Assembly: GCA_051653625.1 (NCBI GenBank)
Contig: JBOFWM010000125.1
Coordinates: 5,286-69,285 of the forward strand
DNA length: 64,000 bases
Direction of reading: 5' to 3'
DNA from: SFDP01 sp051653625
GTDB lineage: Bacteria > Bacillota > Clostridia > Lachnospirales > Lachnospiraceae
A program made the position numbers and the translations under genes. The notes below the pieces were generated by a model. It was not told the origin of the DNA, did no database searches, and was given only the letters and a program-made list of their open reading frames with translations. Every line of letters begins with the position of its first letter. Within the stretch, counting starts at the first letter, position 1. Of the stretch, positions 54,970-63,273 are shown one piece after another.

Positions 54970-56247
54970 TTGTCTATGGATATTAAATATTGTTCAAATA
55001 AAATACGAAAAGAGAAAAAAAAATATAGAAAAAAAATAGTATGGATAGGGCTCATCCTATTGTCCATTTTTCTTTTGATGGAAAAAAATCAGATGAAAAC
55101 ATCATGGGACATAAAAACTTTTTTTTACCAAACAGTTCGAACGAAATTGTTTATGATACAAAATCCATATTATTACCTTGGATTAAACGAGAATATATTA
55201 GGAAGTTTTAATGGTACTGCTACAATAGAAATAGAAAGTGAATTAGCAGCTCTCTTGATTGAAGAAAGTCATGAAGAAAAAAATGAAAATGTGAACTTAG
55301 ATATTGATTATGAATCAGAAGGATTAATGAAACTTGAAGAGGATCTTGCTACAAAGCTAAAAGAAGAAAATGAAGCAAAAGAACAAGCATTTGCAGAACA
55401 AGCGCAAAATGAGCAGGAAGAAATAGAGACGAAAGAATCCATAGAAAATGAAAATACATCACAATTTGTGAAAGCTACTGAAAAGCAAGTAGAGTATCAA
55501 TGGGATTATTATGCAAACACGAATAATTTAATCAACGATTTTTATGCAGTAGATGCAAGTACAATGATTAAAGAGAGTTGGTTTGAAGTTTCAAAATTAA
55601 AAGATAAAGATTTATCGATTGTAAAAAATAAAGAGTCTGGACCACAGATTTTAATTTATCATACCCATTCACAAGAATCATTTGCAGATTCAGTTGCAGG
55701 AGATACAACTACGACAATTCTTGGAGCAGGAGAAGAGCTGGCAAGAATTTTAGAAGAAGAATATGGATATAGTGTTATGCATCATACGGGACAATATGAT
55801 GTAGAATCAAGAGATTATGCATATTCTACAGCGTTACCAAGCATTGAACAACTTCTGGCCGAAAATCCAAGCATAGAAGTTGTCATTGATTTACATAGAG
55901 ATGAAATGCGAGAAGGGAAAAAACTTCTTGTAGAAAATCAAGAATCTCCTATGGCTCAAGTGATGTTTTTTAATGGTCTTAGTCGTACCAAAGAACAGGG
56001 AGATATTTCTTATTTAGAAAATCCTTATATTGAAGATAATTTAGCATTTTCTTTTCAAATGCAAGTATTATGCAATGAGTACTATCCAGGACTTGCAAGA
56101 AGAATTTATTTGAAGGGATACCGATATAATATGCATGTGGCTGCAAAAACACTTTTAGTGGAATTAGGTGCACAAACAAATACAACAGAAGAAATTTGGA
56201 ATGCACTTTTACCGCTTGCACATGTATTAGATATGGTACTTTCGTAA
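54970..56247 (+). CDS. spoIIP: Stage II sporulation protein P
   Basis: 425 residues. Cell-wall amidase/endopeptidase that works with SpoIID and SpoIIM during engulfment. A basic N-terminus, one membrane anchor (about 23-38, IVWIGLILLSIFLLME), a long Glu/Gln-rich linker (about 75-165), then the amidase domain with ILIYHTHSQESFADS, GEELARILEEEYGYSV, VEVVIDLHRDEMR-like zinc-site residues (IEVVIDLHRDEM) and AKTLLVELGAQTNT. Start uncertain: TTG 54970 is 13 bases from GGAG, while ATG 54976 has no better site. The gpr-spoIIP pair matches Bacillus. Confidence 0.92.
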   Translation: MSMDIKYCSNKIRKEKKKYRKKIVWIGLILLSIFLLMEKNQMKTSWDIKTFFYQTVRTKLFMIQNPYYYLGLNENILGSFNGTATIEIESELAALLIEESHEEKNENVNLDIDYESEGLMKLEEDLATKLKEENEAKEQAFAEQAQNEQEEIETKESIENENTSQFVKATEKQVEYQWDYYANTNNLINDFYAVDASTMIKESWFEVSKLKDKDLSIVKNKESGPQILIYHTHSQESFADSVAGDTTTTILGAGEELARILEEEYGYSVMHHTGQYDVESRDYAYSTALPSIEQLLAENPSIEVVIDLHRDEMREGKKLLVENQESPMAQVMFFNGLSRTKEQGDISYLENPYIEDNLAFSFQMQVLCNEYYPGLARRIYLKGYRYNMHVAAKTLLVELGAQTNTTEEIWNALLPLAHVLDMVLS

Positions 56248-56254
56248 AAAAATA

Positions 56255-56283
56255 TTGTACGTAAAGGTGTTTTAGTGTATAGT
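56255..56283 (+). promoter_or_regulatory. Possible promoter of the ECF transporter operon
   Basis: TTGTAC (56255-56260), 17-bp spacer, TATAGT (56278-56283). The -35 is poor (3 of 6), so this is tentative. No known riboswitch was recognised in the short leader. Confidence 0.35.
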
Positions 56284-56323
56284 AAGAAAGGAAATTATTA
56301 CACGCGCGGAGGAAATGAAAGAA

Positions 56324-56881
56324 ATGAAAGAAGAAAATAAATTATCAATTAAAAGTATTGTTGCAATTGGGATTGGAGCTGCTCTATTTTTTGTATTAGG
56401 AAGATTTGTATCTATTCCGAGTCCAATACCAAATACAACAGTTAGTATTCAATATGGAATTTTAGGAGTGTTTAGTGTTATTTTTGGTCCTGCAGTAGGA
56501 GTATTAGTAGGTCTAATTGGTCATACATTAATTGATTTAACATGGGGAGCACCATGGTGGAGTTGGATTATTGCATCTGCAGTATTTGGATTAATTGTTG
56601 GATTTTCTAAGAATAAAATAAAGATATTATCTGGAGAATTTGGAACAAAACAAATTATATTATTTAACGTATTTCAAGTAATTGCACATTGTGTATCATG
56701 GATTTTAGTTGCACCAGCTCTTGATATTCTTATTTATAATGAACCAGTTGAAAAAATATTTATACAAGGTGCATTTGCAGCAATATCGAATGCAATCTTT
56801 ACTGCAATTGTAGGAACAATTTTGCTTATTACATATGCAAAAACAATTACAAAAGAAGGTAGCTTAGACAAAGAAGCATAA
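56324..56881 (+). CDS. ECF transporter S component, UPF0397 family
   Basis: 185 residues, about five or six transmembrane segments. The sequence LSIKSIVAIGIGAALFFVLG, FVSIPSPIPNTTVSIQYGIL, FGPAVGVLVGLIGHTLIDL and WWSWIIASAVFGLIVG is characteristic of UPF0397 substrate-binding subunits. It gives vitamin or precursor specificity to the ECF transporter formed with the next two genes; the ligand is not assigned. GGAGG is only 2 bases from the ATG at 56315 but well placed for 56324. Confidence 0.87.
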   Translation: MKEENKLSIKSIVAIGIGAALFFVLGRFVSIPSPIPNTTVSIQYGILGVFSVIFGPAVGVLVGLIGHTLIDLTWGAPWWSWIIASAVFGLIVGFSKNKIKILSGEFGTKQIILFNVFQVIAHCVSWILVAPALDILIYNEPVEKIFIQGAFAAISNAIFTAIVGTILLITYAKTITKEGSLDKEA

Positions 56882-56899
56882 GAAATAAAACGAAGATTT

Positions 56900-56927
56900 T
56901 ATGACCGTCGAGCTTTCGGCGGTCATA
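56900..56927 (+). promoter_or_regulatory. Intercistronic hairpin in the ECF operon
   Basis: 12-bp stem TATGACCGTCGA / TCGGCGGTCATA (one G-U pair) with a GCTT loop, GC-richer than its surroundings, no T run. It lies between the S component and the ATPase genes and may set their relative expression. Confidence 0.7.
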
Positions 56928-56962
56928 GTTATGTAAAACACCGTATTAACAGGAGAGTAAAA

Positions 56963-58678
56963 TTGAAAGAACGCGTTATTTCATTTGAAGATTTTTCATA
57001 TAAATATAAGATACAAACAGAGGCCACATTACAGGATATAAATTTAAATATTTATGCAGGAGAACGTGTAATTATTGTGGGACCCTCTGGATGTGGAAAA
57101 AGTACCCTTGCACATTGTTTAAACGGTCTTAATCCATTTAGCTATTTAGGGGAATATGAAGGTAGTTTGAAAATTTGTGGGATTGAAACAAAACATTCTA
57201 GTATTTTTGAACTTAGTAATTATGTAGGAACTGTGCTACAAGATACAGATGGACAGTTTATTGGAATGACGGTATTAGAAGATATTGCATTTGCAATGGA
57301 AAATGATATGGTATCACAGGAAGAATTATTAAGTCGTACAATGGAAGAAGCAAAAAAAGTAGATTTATTAGACAAGCTTCACTTTGCACCACATGAATTA
57401 TCTGGTGGACAAAAGCAAAGAGTATCCCTTGCAGGAATATTAGTAGGTAAGACACCGATTTTATTATTTGATGAACCACTTGCAAATTTAGATCCGGCAG
57501 CAGGAAAAGAAGCAATCAAATTAATTGACACAATACAAAAAGATCATGATGTAACAGTTGTCATAATTGAACATCGCTTAGAAGATGCACTTTATATGGG
57601 AGCAGATCGAATTATAGTAATGCAAGATGGAAGAATTATAAGTGATGATACACCATCAAAAATATTTGCATCAAATGTATTAGTTAAAGCAGGAATTCGT
57701 GAACCGCTTTTTATCTCAGCATTAAAATATGCGGGTGTTTCTTTAGAAGGAAAGGAATCTATTTCTAGAATACAAGAGTTACAATTAAGTGATCAAGAAA
57801 TAATGCAAGTAAAAACATGGTTTTTAAATGAATTGTGCGAAAAACAAGACAAAAAATTTGACCAAATATTAAACGTTTCAAATCTGAGTTTTGGATATAA
57901 AGAAGATATTACAAATTTAGAAGAGGTTAATTTTTCCGTATATCGAGGAGAAATGTTAGGAATTGTAGGGAAAAATGGAGCAGGAAAGTCGACTCTTGCA
58001 AAATTGCTATGTGGATTTGAACATCCAAATAAGGGAACTCTTTTTTTACATGGAAATAATATGGAAGAGCAAACGATTAAAGAGAGAGCTGGATTTATAG
58101 GTTATGTAATGCAAAACCCAAATCAAATGATTAGTAAGCCTATGATTTTTGAAGAAGTTGCAATGAGCCTTTTAGATAAAGGATTTACGGATGAGGAAAT
58201 CAGAGAAAAAGTACATGATACTTTGAAAATTTGTGGATTATATCCATTCCGAAATTGGCCCATTTCTGCATTAAGTTATGGACAAAAGAAGCGAGTGACA
58301 ATTGCGTCTATTTTAGTACAAAATCCAGAAATTCTAATTTTAGATGAACCGACGGCAGGACAAGACTATAGACATTATACAGAGATTATGGAATTTCTTA
58401 CAAAATTAAATAAAAAAGGTATTACTGTTATGATGATTACACATGATATGCATTTGTTATTAGAATATACCACTAGATGCCTTGTATTTTCAAAAGGGAA
58501 ATTACTTGATACCATTACACCAGTAGAGTTATTTGCAAATCTACCATTATTAAAGCAAGCAAGTTTAAAGGAAACATCACTGTATGATTTGGCCAAAATG
58601 TGTGGATTAAAAGAAGAAGAGTTTATCTATAAATTCATTCAATTAGATAGACAGATTCAAAACAAGGAGGAAGTATAA
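56963..58678 (+). CDS. ECF transporter ATPase with two fused ABC domains (EcfAA' type)
   Basis: 571 residues. Two complete ABC domains in one chain. First: GPSGCGKSTLAHCLNGL, VLQDTDGQFIG, LSGGQKQRVSLAGIL, ILLFDEPLANLDP. Second, from about 310: GKNGAGKSTLAKLLCGF, VMQNPNQMISK, LSYGQKKRVTIASIL, ILILDEPTAGQDY. The second signature has LSYGQ for LSGGQ. A linker with PLFISALKYAGVSLEGKE lies between. It powers uptake through the S and T components encoded on each side. Start is TTG 56963 behind AGGAGAG. Its TAA stop shares a base with the next ATG. Confidence 0.93.
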   Translation: MKERVISFEDFSYKYKIQTEATLQDINLNIYAGERVIIVGPSGCGKSTLAHCLNGLNPFSYLGEYEGSLKICGIETKHSSIFELSNYVGTVLQDTDGQFIGMTVLEDIAFAMENDMVSQEELLSRTMEEAKKVDLLDKLHFAPHELSGGQKQRVSLAGILVGKTPILLFDEPLANLDPAAGKEAIKLIDTIQKDHDVTVVIIEHRLEDALYMGADRIIVMQDGRIISDDTPSKIFASNVLVKAGIREPLFISALKYAGVSLEGKESISRIQELQLSDQEIMQVKTWFLNELCEKQDKKFDQILNVSNLSFGYKEDITNLEEVNFSVYRGEMLGIVGKNGAGKSTLAKLLCGFEHPNKGTLFLHGNNMEEQTIKERAGFIGYVMQNPNQMISKPMIFEEVAMSLLDKGFTDEEIREKVHDTLKICGLYPFRNWPISALSYGQKKRVTIASILVQNPEILILDEPTAGQDYRHYTEIMEFLTKLNKKGITVMMITHDMHLLLEYTTRCLVFSKGKLLDTITPVELFANLPLLKQASLKETSLYDLAKMCGLKEEEFIYKFIQLDRQIQNKEEV

Positions 58679-59505
58679 TGGCACCAATTCTTTCTTATAT
58701 TGAAAAAAAATCTATTATTCATGAATTAACAGGGACAACAAAATTATTGTTCTTTTTATTATGGAGCATAGCAGCAATGATTACTTATGACACAAGAATT
58801 TTAGCTTTTATGTTTGTCTTTGGATGTATCTTATTTAAGATATCTAAAATAAAAGGAAAAGAAATTGCATTTGCCCTTGTATTTATGGTGATATTAATTT
58901 GTCTTAACATGGTTGGAATCTATGTGTTTTCGCCAGAACATGGTGTTAGTGTATATGGAACGAGACATGAATTGTTTCATATATTTTGGAGATACAGCAT
59001 CACACTAGAACAATTATTTTACATGTTAAATTTCACCTTAAAATATTTAGCTGTTATTCCAGTAGCTTTATTATTTATTATGGCGACAAATCCAAGTGAA
59101 TTTGCAGCAAGTTTAAATAAAATAGGAGTGAGCTATAAAATAGGATATGCAGTATCTATTGCACTTCGTTACATTCCAGATGTGCAGCGAGATTTTAAAG
59201 AAATTAGTCAATCACAACAAGCAAGAGGGATTGATCTTAGTAAAAAAGATAAGATTATGACACGACTTAAAAATGCAATTTCCATTTTATTCCCATTAGT
59301 TATGTCGAGTCTCAATCGAATAGAAACTATTTCCAATGCCATGGAACTTCGTGGATTTGGAAAATATAAAAAAAGAACATGGATTGTGGAACGCCCATTT
59401 AAGGTAAAAGATGCAATTAGTATAGGTATAGGGATTTGTATTTTAGGTGCATCTATTCTTTTGATTGTTTTAAATGGTAGTCGATATTTTAATATTTTTA
59501 TCTAA
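58678..59505 (+). CDS. ECF transporter T component (EcfT)
   Basis: 275 residues, membrane protein with about five hydrophobic segments. The CbiQ/EcfT coupling region is present: SIALRYIPDVQRDFKEISQSQQARGIDL and, later, ISNAMELRGFG, whose Ala-Arg-Gly and Leu-Arg-Gly helices contact the two ATPase domains. It completes the S-A-T set started upstream. GAGGAAG precedes the ATG within the ATPase gene's 3' end. Confidence 0.92.
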   Translation: MAPILSYIEKKSIIHELTGTTKLLFFLLWSIAAMITYDTRILAFMFVFGCILFKISKIKGKEIAFALVFMVILICLNMVGIYVFSPEHGVSVYGTRHELFHIFWRYSITLEQLFYMLNFTLKYLAVIPVALLFIMATNPSEFAASLNKIGVSYKIGYAVSIALRYIPDVQRDFKEISQSQQARGIDLSKKDKIMTRLKNAISILFPLVMSSLNRIETISNAMELRGFGKYKKRTWIVERPFKVKDAISIGIGICILGASILLIVLNGSRYFNIFI

Positions 59506-59541
59506 ATAGAGTAGGAAATAAAGAAAGGGAATTAAAATAGT

Positions 59542-61356
59542 ATGTCAAATATAGAACAAAAAAATATTCGTAATTTTTGTATTGTTGCCCATATTGATCA
59601 TGGAAAAAGTACATTAGCAGATCGTATTATTGAAAAAACAGGATTGCTTACAAGCAGAGAAATGCAGTCTCAAGTTTTAGACAATATGGATCTAGAAAGA
59701 GAACGTGGAATTACGATTAAGGCACAGACGGTGCGTACAGTTTATAAAGCAAAAAATGGAGAAGAATACGTTTTTAATTTAATTGATACACCAGGTCATG
59801 TAGATTTTAACTATGAAGTAAGTCGTTCTCTTGCAGCTTGTGATGGTGCAATCTTAGTAGTTGATGCGGCACAAGGAATTGAAGCTCAAACACTTGCAAA
59901 TGTATACCTTGCTTTGGATCATAATCTTGATGTATTTCCAGTTATTAATAAAATTGATTTACCAAGTGCAGAACCACAAAGAGTTATGGATGAAATTGAA
60001 GATGTGATAGGAATTGAAGCACAAGATGCACCGTTGATTAGTGCAAAAAATGGAATTGGAATCGAAGAAGTCTTAGAAAAAATTGTAGCAAGAATTCCAG
60101 CACCAAAAGGAGATAAAAACAATCCATTACAGGCATTGATTTTCGATTCTGTATATGATCCATATAAAGGCGTTATTATCTTTTGCAGAATTATGGAGGG
60201 AAGTGTAAAACGTGGTACTCCAATTCGAATGATGGCTACAAATGCAACTACAGAAGTTGTAGAAGTAGGATTTTTTGGAGCAGGACAATTTTTACCATGC
60301 GAGGAATTAAGTGCAGGTATGGTTGGATATATTACGGCATCTATTAAAAATGTAAAAGATACTGCAGTTGGAGACACTGTAACAAATGCGAAAGAGCCTT
60401 GTAGTGCACCTCTTCCAGGGTATAAAAAAGTAAATCCAATGGTATATTGTGGATTATATCCTGCCGATGGTGCAAAATATCCAGATTTACGTGATGCTTT
60501 AGAAAAATTGCAATTAAACGATGCATCTTTGCAATATGAACCAGAAACTTCTATTGCGTTAGGATTTGGATATCGTTGTGGATTTTTAGGATTACTCCAC
60601 TTAGAAATTATTCAAGAAAGATTAGAGAGAGAATATAATTTAGACCTTGTAACAACGGCACCAGGTGTTATTTATAAAGTCTTTAAAACAAATGGAGAAA
60701 TGATTGAATTAACCAACCCTTCCAATTTGCCAGATCCAACATTAATTGATTATATGGAAGAGCCGATTGTGTCTGCAGAAATCATGGTAACAACAGAATT
60801 TATTGGACCAATTATGGGCCTTTGTCAAGAACGTAGAGGACGTCATTTAGGGATGGAGTATATGGAAGAAACAAGAGCAGTATTGAAATATGAACTTCCA
60901 CTAAATGAAATTATTTATGACTTCTTTGATGCATTAAAGTCAAGATCAAAAGGATATGCTTCTTTTGATTATGAAATGAAAGGATACGAACGTTCACAGT
61001 TAGTGAAATTAGATATTTTAATTAACAAAGAAGAAGTAGATGCACTTTCTTTTATTGTGCATAGAGATAGTGCATATGAACGTGGAAAGAAAATGTGTGA
61101 GAAACTAAAAGAAGAAATTCCAAGACACTTATTTGAAATTCCAATTCAGGCTGCTGTAGGTGGAAAAGTTATTGCAAGAGAAACTGTTCGTGCAATGAGA
61201 AAAGACGTACTTGCAAAATGTTATGGTGGAGATATTAGCCGTAAGAAAAAATTGTTGGAAAAACAAAAAGAAGGGAAGAAGAGAATGCGTCAAATAGGAA
61301 ATGTGGAAATACCACAAAAAGCCTTTATGAGCGTTCTGAAATTAGATGAAAATTAA
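59542..61356 (+). CDS. lepA: Elongation factor 4 (LepA)
   Basis: 604 residues, usual length. Translational GTPase that acts on stalled or back-translocating ribosomes and in initiation/assembly. G1 AHIDHGKSTLADR, G2 LERERGITIKAQTV, G3 DTPGHVDFNYEV, G4 NKIDLPSAEP, and the LepA-specific C-terminal domain (CGGDISRKKKLLEKQKEGKKR-like; here YGGDISRKKKLLEKQKE). AAAGGGA lies 9 bases before the ATG. It overlaps hemW by 11 bases, the order found in Bacillus. Confidence 0.96.
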   Translation: MSNIEQKNIRNFCIVAHIDHGKSTLADRIIEKTGLLTSREMQSQVLDNMDLERERGITIKAQTVRTVYKAKNGEEYVFNLIDTPGHVDFNYEVSRSLAACDGAILVVDAAQGIEAQTLANVYLALDHNLDVFPVINKIDLPSAEPQRVMDEIEDVIGIEAQDAPLISAKNGIGIEEVLEKIVARIPAPKGDKNNPLQALIFDSVYDPYKGVIIFCRIMEGSVKRGTPIRMMATNATTEVVEVGFFGAGQFLPCEELSAGMVGYITASIKNVKDTAVGDTVTNAKEPCSAPLPGYKKVNPMVYCGLYPADGAKYPDLRDALEKLQLNDASLQYEPETSIALGFGYRCGFLGLLHLEIIQERLEREYNLDLVTTAPGVIYKVFKTNGEMIELTNPSNLPDPTLIDYMEEPIVSAEIMVTTEFIGPIMGLCQERRGRHLGMEYMEETRAVLKYELPLNEIIYDFFDALKSRSKGYASFDYEMKGYERSQLVKLDILINKEEVDALSFIVHRDSAYERGKKMCEKLKEEIPRHLFEIPIQAAVGGKVIARETVRAMRKDVLAKCYGGDISRKKKLLEKQKEGKKRMRQIGNVEIPQKAFMSVLKLDEN

Positions 61357-62518
61357 GGATAAGACACCTCTTTCTATCTATATCCATATCCCATTTTGTG
61401 TAAGAAAATGTTTCTACTGCGATTTTCTTTCTTTTGAAGCAACAAAAGAAGAAAGATCTTTGTATGTAGAAGCACTTTGCATGGAAATAGAAAGAGAGAG
61501 TAAAAAATACAAAAACCGTTTTGTAAAAACAATATTTTTTGGGGGTGGAACACCCTCTCTTTTAACATCAGTAGAGGTAACAAAAATTATGAATTGTGTT
61601 ACCTCTCATTTTCTATTAATAGAGAATGCTGAAATTACCATGGAATGTAATCCAAAGACAGCTTCATATGAAGAATTTTGTCAGTATATAAAACATGGAA
61701 TAAATCGCTTAAGCATTGGGTTGCAATCGATACAAGATGACGAATTAGAGGCCATTGGTCGAATTCATACTTATAAGGAATTCCTTTCTTGCTATGAAGA
61801 TGCGAGAAAAGCAGGATTTACCAATATTAATATTGATCTTTTGAGTGGTCTGCCAGGACAAAGTGTGGAAAGTTATGAAAAAACATTGCAAACCATTGTC
61901 GGTCTTAATCCAGAACATATTTCAGCTTATAGTTTGATTATAGAAGAAGGAACTATGTTTTATGAGTGGTATGAATTACAAGAGGGAAACAATCGCTTGC
62001 CACTTTTAACAGAAGATGAAGATCGAACGATTTATAGTTTTACAAAATCTTTCTTGAAGGAGCATGGATATGAGCGTTATGAAATATCAAATTATGCAAA
62101 AAAAGGAAAGGAATGTAAACACAATCTTGTGTACTGGGAACGCCTAGATTACGTGGGATTTGGATTAGGCGCATCTTCAATGGTTGAAAATATTCGGTTT
62201 CGCAATGAAGAAGATCTTGTCGCATATATAGATAAAAATCAAAGAGATTTATCCGTTATAGTAGAAGAAGAACCCTTAATCAAAGAAGCGCAAATAGAAG
62301 AATTTATGTTTTTAGGGTTACGCAAGATGGAAGGAATTTCAAAAGAGAAGTTTAAAGAGATTTTTTGCCATACAGTAGATGATTATTTTGGAGAACAACT
62401 AAGAGAATTAAAAGAAAAAGAATTATTAGAAGAAACAACAGAATCCATTTTCTTAACGGAACAAGGAATTGATATTAGTAATCAAGTATTTTTATCTTTT
62501 TTAGATCCAAGATTATAA
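61346..62518 (+). CDS. hemW: Heme chaperone HemW (radical SAM, HemN-like)
   Basis: 390 residues. Radical SAM motif Cys18-x3-Cys22-x2-Cys25 (PFCVRKCFYCDFLSF), TIFFGGGTPSLL, EITMECNPKT, INRLSIGLQSIQDDEL, INIDLLSGLPGQSVESYEKT, SAYSLIIEEGTMF, YEISNYAKKGKECKHNLVYW. HemW proteins transfer heme and are often misannotated as oxygen-independent coproporphyrinogen oxidases. The HemN-specific extra cysteine after the motif is absent (CDF follows), in agreement with HemW. Translation is coupled to lepA through the overlap. Confidence 0.93.
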   Translation: MKIKDKTPLSIYIHIPFCVRKCFYCDFLSFEATKEERSLYVEALCMEIERESKKYKNRFVKTIFFGGGTPSLLTSVEVTKIMNCVTSHFLLIENAEITMECNPKTASYEEFCQYIKHGINRLSIGLQSIQDDELEAIGRIHTYKEFLSCYEDARKAGFTNINIDLLSGLPGQSVESYEKTLQTIVGLNPEHISAYSLIIEEGTMFYEWYELQEGNNRLPLLTEDEDRTIYSFTKSFLKEHGYERYEISNYAKKGKECKHNLVYWERLDYVGFGLGASSMVENIRFRNEEDLVAYIDKNQRDLSVIVEEEPLIKEAQIEEFMFLGLRKMEGISKEKFKEIFCHTVDDYFGEQLRELKEKELLEETTESIFLTEQGIDISNQVFLSFLDPRL

Positions 62519-62542
62519 AAATAAAAGTTATTTTTTAGGAAA

Positions 62543-62573
62543 GGCACTTTCACAGTCCCACTCTCATAGACTA
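62543..62573 (+). promoter_or_regulatory. Sigma-E (and sigma-K) like promoter of sigK
   Basis: GGCACTTT (62543-62550), 14-bp spacer, CATAGACT (62565-62572): 6 of 8 and 7 of 8 matches to the sigma-E consensus. CATAGACTA (62565-62573) also fits the sigma-K -10 CATAnnnTA with an AC at 62546-62547, so dual use is possible. It lies 32 bases before the sigK start. Confidence 0.6.
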
Positions 62574-62604
62574 ATGTATAGTAAATGAGAACTGAGGGCA
62601 ATAA

Positions 62605-63243
62605 GTGAAAACATTTTTGCAACCATTAAGTGCGAAGGAAGAAGTATATTATTTAGAAAAATTTCAATCTTCTAATCAAGAGGAAGCAAAAAGTGCAAAA
62701 CAAGTTTTGATCGAGAGGAATTTAAGACTAGTTGCTCATATTGCCAAAAAATATCAAAGTAGTGACGTGGATATGGAAGATCTCATTTCCATTGGAACGA
62801 TAGGTTTAATTAAGGCAATTGCGTCATATGATGTTTCAAAACAATCGAAGCTTGGTACATATGCATCTCGTTGTATAGACAATGAAATTTTAATGTATTT
62901 TAGAACGAGAAAAAAAAGTCAACGAGAAGTTTCTTTATTTGAACCAATTGGTAAGGATAAAGAAGGAAATGAAATTCATCTAGTAGATATTATTGAGCAA
63001 CAATCACAAGATATTGTAGAAAAAATGTATATTACAGATTGTATCCAAAAACTAAAGTATATTATTGATAAATGTCTAGATGAAAGAGAAAAAGAAATAC
63101 TCTATTTACGTTTTGGGTTAGAAGGAATTGAGGAACTTACTCAGCGTGAAATAGGAGAAAAATTAGGTATTTCAAGAAGCTATATTTCAAGAATTGAGAC
63201 AAAAGCACTAAAAAAATTAAAAAACGAATTAGAAAAAGTGTAA
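62605..63243 (+). CDS. sigK: RNA polymerase sporulation sigma factor SigK, without pro-sequence
   Basis: 212 residues. Late mother-cell sigma factor. The N-terminus KTFLQPLSAKEEVYYLEKFQ aligns with mature B. subtilis sigma-K (FPQPLSSSEEKKYLE). Region 2 has NLRLVAHIAKKYQ, DLISIGTIGLIKAIASYD, TYASRCIDNEILMYFR; region 4 has TQREIGEKLGISRSYISRIE. The start is GTG at 62605 behind GAGGG; the codon just before it is an in-frame TAA, so no hydrophobic pro-sequence is encoded here. Sigma-K without a pro-sequence is known in C. difficile. The gene is intact, not split. Confidence 0.9.
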   Translation: MKTFLQPLSAKEEVYYLEKFQSSNQEEAKSAKQVLIERNLRLVAHIAKKYQSSDVDMEDLISIGTIGLIKAIASYDVSKQSKLGTYASRCIDNEILMYFRTRKKSQREVSLFEPIGKDKEGNEIHLVDIIEQQSQDIVEKMYITDCIQKLKYIIDKCLDEREKEILYLRFGLEGIEELTQREIGEKLGISRSYISRIETKALKKLKNELEKV

Positions 63244-63273
63244 TGAATTACTTACTTCGAAGGAGAAAAGAAT

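Noticed and set aside
54970..54975. Frameshift or truncation at the spoIIP start
   Set aside because: The weak start signals (TTG, distant GGAG) are unusual, but the frame contains the expected basic N-terminus, anchor and domain, so the gene appears intact.
61346..62518. Assignment as coproporphyrinogen III oxidase HemN
   Set aside because: The radical SAM motif lacks the HemN-specific extra Cys, and the lepA neighbourhood is that of HemW.
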